Source of the DNA: JADYZU01 sp964540965
Lineage (GTDB): Bacteria > Pseudomonadota > Alphaproteobacteria > Rhodobacterales > Rhodobacteraceae
Length of the DNA stretch: 43,160 nt
Reading direction: 5' to 3'
NCBI GenBank assembly: GCA_964540965.1
Contig: CAZIOT010000025.1
Location: 1 to 43,160 of the forward strand
Position numbers and translations under genes: made by a program. Below are positions 42,815 to 43,160 of this stretch, piece after piece. The notes under the pieces are model-generated. The model was given only the letters and a program-made list of their open reading frames with translations. It had not been told where the DNA came from and did no database searches. Position 1 is the stretch's first letter. Every line of letters starts with the position of its first letter.

Positions 42815-43056
42815 CACGACCCGAAGACACCGACGGCATCTGGCAACGGGCGGAAATCGACAGCCCCTGCGTCAAGATCTGCGTCATCCACCCCGAGTCG
42901 GGCCTCTGCATCGGCTGCAAGCGCACCCGCGACGAGATCGCCCGCTGGAGCGCGATGACCCCCGAGGACCGCCGCGCGGTGATGGAAACGCTGCCCGGCC
43001 GTGCCGGACAACTGGCCCGCCGCCGCGGCGGCCGCGCCGGCCGGCTTGCGAACTAG
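42811..43056 (+). CDS. DUF1289 domain-containing protein
   Basis: 81 residues, GTG start overlapping the ruvX stop by 4 bp. The small DUF1289 zinc-ribbon-like domain is clear: SPCVKICVIHPESGLCIGCKRTRDEIARW with four Cys in the order C-x3-C, C-x2-C, followed by a Pro/Glu/Arg-rich helix and a basic C-terminal tail. Function unknown. Last gene of the ccmI operon, followed by a terminator. Confidence 0.9.
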   Translation: MTRPEDTDGIWQRAEIDSPCVKICVIHPESGLCIGCKRTRDEIARWSAMTPEDRRAVMETLPGRAGQLARRRGGRAGRLAN

Positions 43057-43085
43057 GGCGACGGCCCCGGCCCGCCTCCGGCAGG

Positions 43086-43114
43086 GCGCAGCCTCCAAAG
43101 AGGCGCCGTTTTTT
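43086..43114 (+). terminator. Rho-independent terminator after the DUF1289 gene
   Basis: A stem pairing GGCGC and CTC with GAG and GCGCC around CAAA, followed by six T (43109-43114). It is placed 29 bp after the stop codon and is a textbook factor-independent terminator for the plus-strand operon. Confidence 0.85.
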
Positions 43115-43117
43115 CCC

Positions 43118-43156
43118 CATTCTTCGTCCCCAAATATCCTCGGGGGGTGAATGCGC
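43118..43156 (-). repeat. Extragenic repeat, copy 2 (inverted)
   Basis: The reverse complement reads CATTCACCCCCCGAGGATAT and so on, matching 40954-40993 except for one missing A. Together the two copies flank the ccmI-ruvX-DUF1289 block as inverted repeats 2.1 kb apart. Confidence 0.85.
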
Positions 43157-43160
43157 CGCA

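Overview
The window looks like chromosomal DNA from an alphaproteobacterium of the order Rhodobacterales, in the Paracoccus/Rhodobacter range. This is inferred from very high G+C, overlapping ATGA/GTGA gene joints, the block accB-accC-aat / DUF2155-MlaD-NDUFA12, a ScfR-type acyl-CoA regulator, soxBDAG, a GSCFA protein beside a GT61 glycosyltransferase, and short dispersed extragenic repeats. I see 42 protein genes, no tRNA or rRNA gene, no CRISPR array, no transposase and no phage genes.

Layout. 127-7161 (+): a tight seven-gene carbohydrate operon with a Gfo/Idh/MocA oxidoreductase, a two-domain cupin protein, an unusual ROK protein and a complete ABC importer (binding protein, two permeases, ATPase). 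7473-13531 (-): a FliM/FliN-like protein, a hybrid sodium:solute symporter/histidine kinase, a small two-helix membrane protein, a receiver-only response regulator and a ScfR regulator. 13699-16771 (+): a hypothetical protein, acetyl-CoA carboxylase subunits AccB and AccC, and Aat. 16735-20953 (-): DUF2155 protein, MlaD-like protein, NDUFA12, RidA, an atypically low-G+C orphan gene, ClpX and ClpP. 21120-21833 (+): a TspO-like membrane protein. 21873-29893 (-): Der, BamB-like and YfgM-like proteins, an Atm1-type ABC exporter and a long repetitive LysM protein. 29986-32063: a LOG-family protein, RarD and superoxide dismutase. 32387-35059: a GSCFA protein and a GT61 glycosyltransferase, divergently transcribed. 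35109-40752 (-): heterotetrameric sarcosine oxidase (soxB, D, A, G) with an extra small membrane-protein gene between soxB and soxD. 41138-43056 (+): CcmI, RuvX and a DUF1289 protein.

How the genes work together. The first operon should import a carbohydrate by ABC transport and process it by oxidation/reduction and possibly phosphorylation. Its substrate cannot be read from sequence, and several textbook active-site motifs are altered. The kinase/receiver/ScfR group beside accBC suggests sensing of a small carboxylate or short-chain acyl compound. Der-BamB-YfgM and ClpP-ClpX are conserved housekeeping groups. The sox operon demethylates sarcosine to glycine.

The parts most worth a second look are the first operon with its variant ROK and Gfo/Idh motifs, the small genes inserted in otherwise conserved operons (18443-18946 and 39000-39356), and three kinds of extragenic inverted repeat: the hairpin family at 21839, 32161 and 32349; the 217-bp element bounded by two of those copies; and a near-identical 40-bp repeat placed in inverted orientation on both sides of ccmI-ruvX. 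Start sites were chosen by Shine-Dalgarno sequence, family length and neighbour spacing. All functional calls rest on motif recognition by eye, not on database searches.
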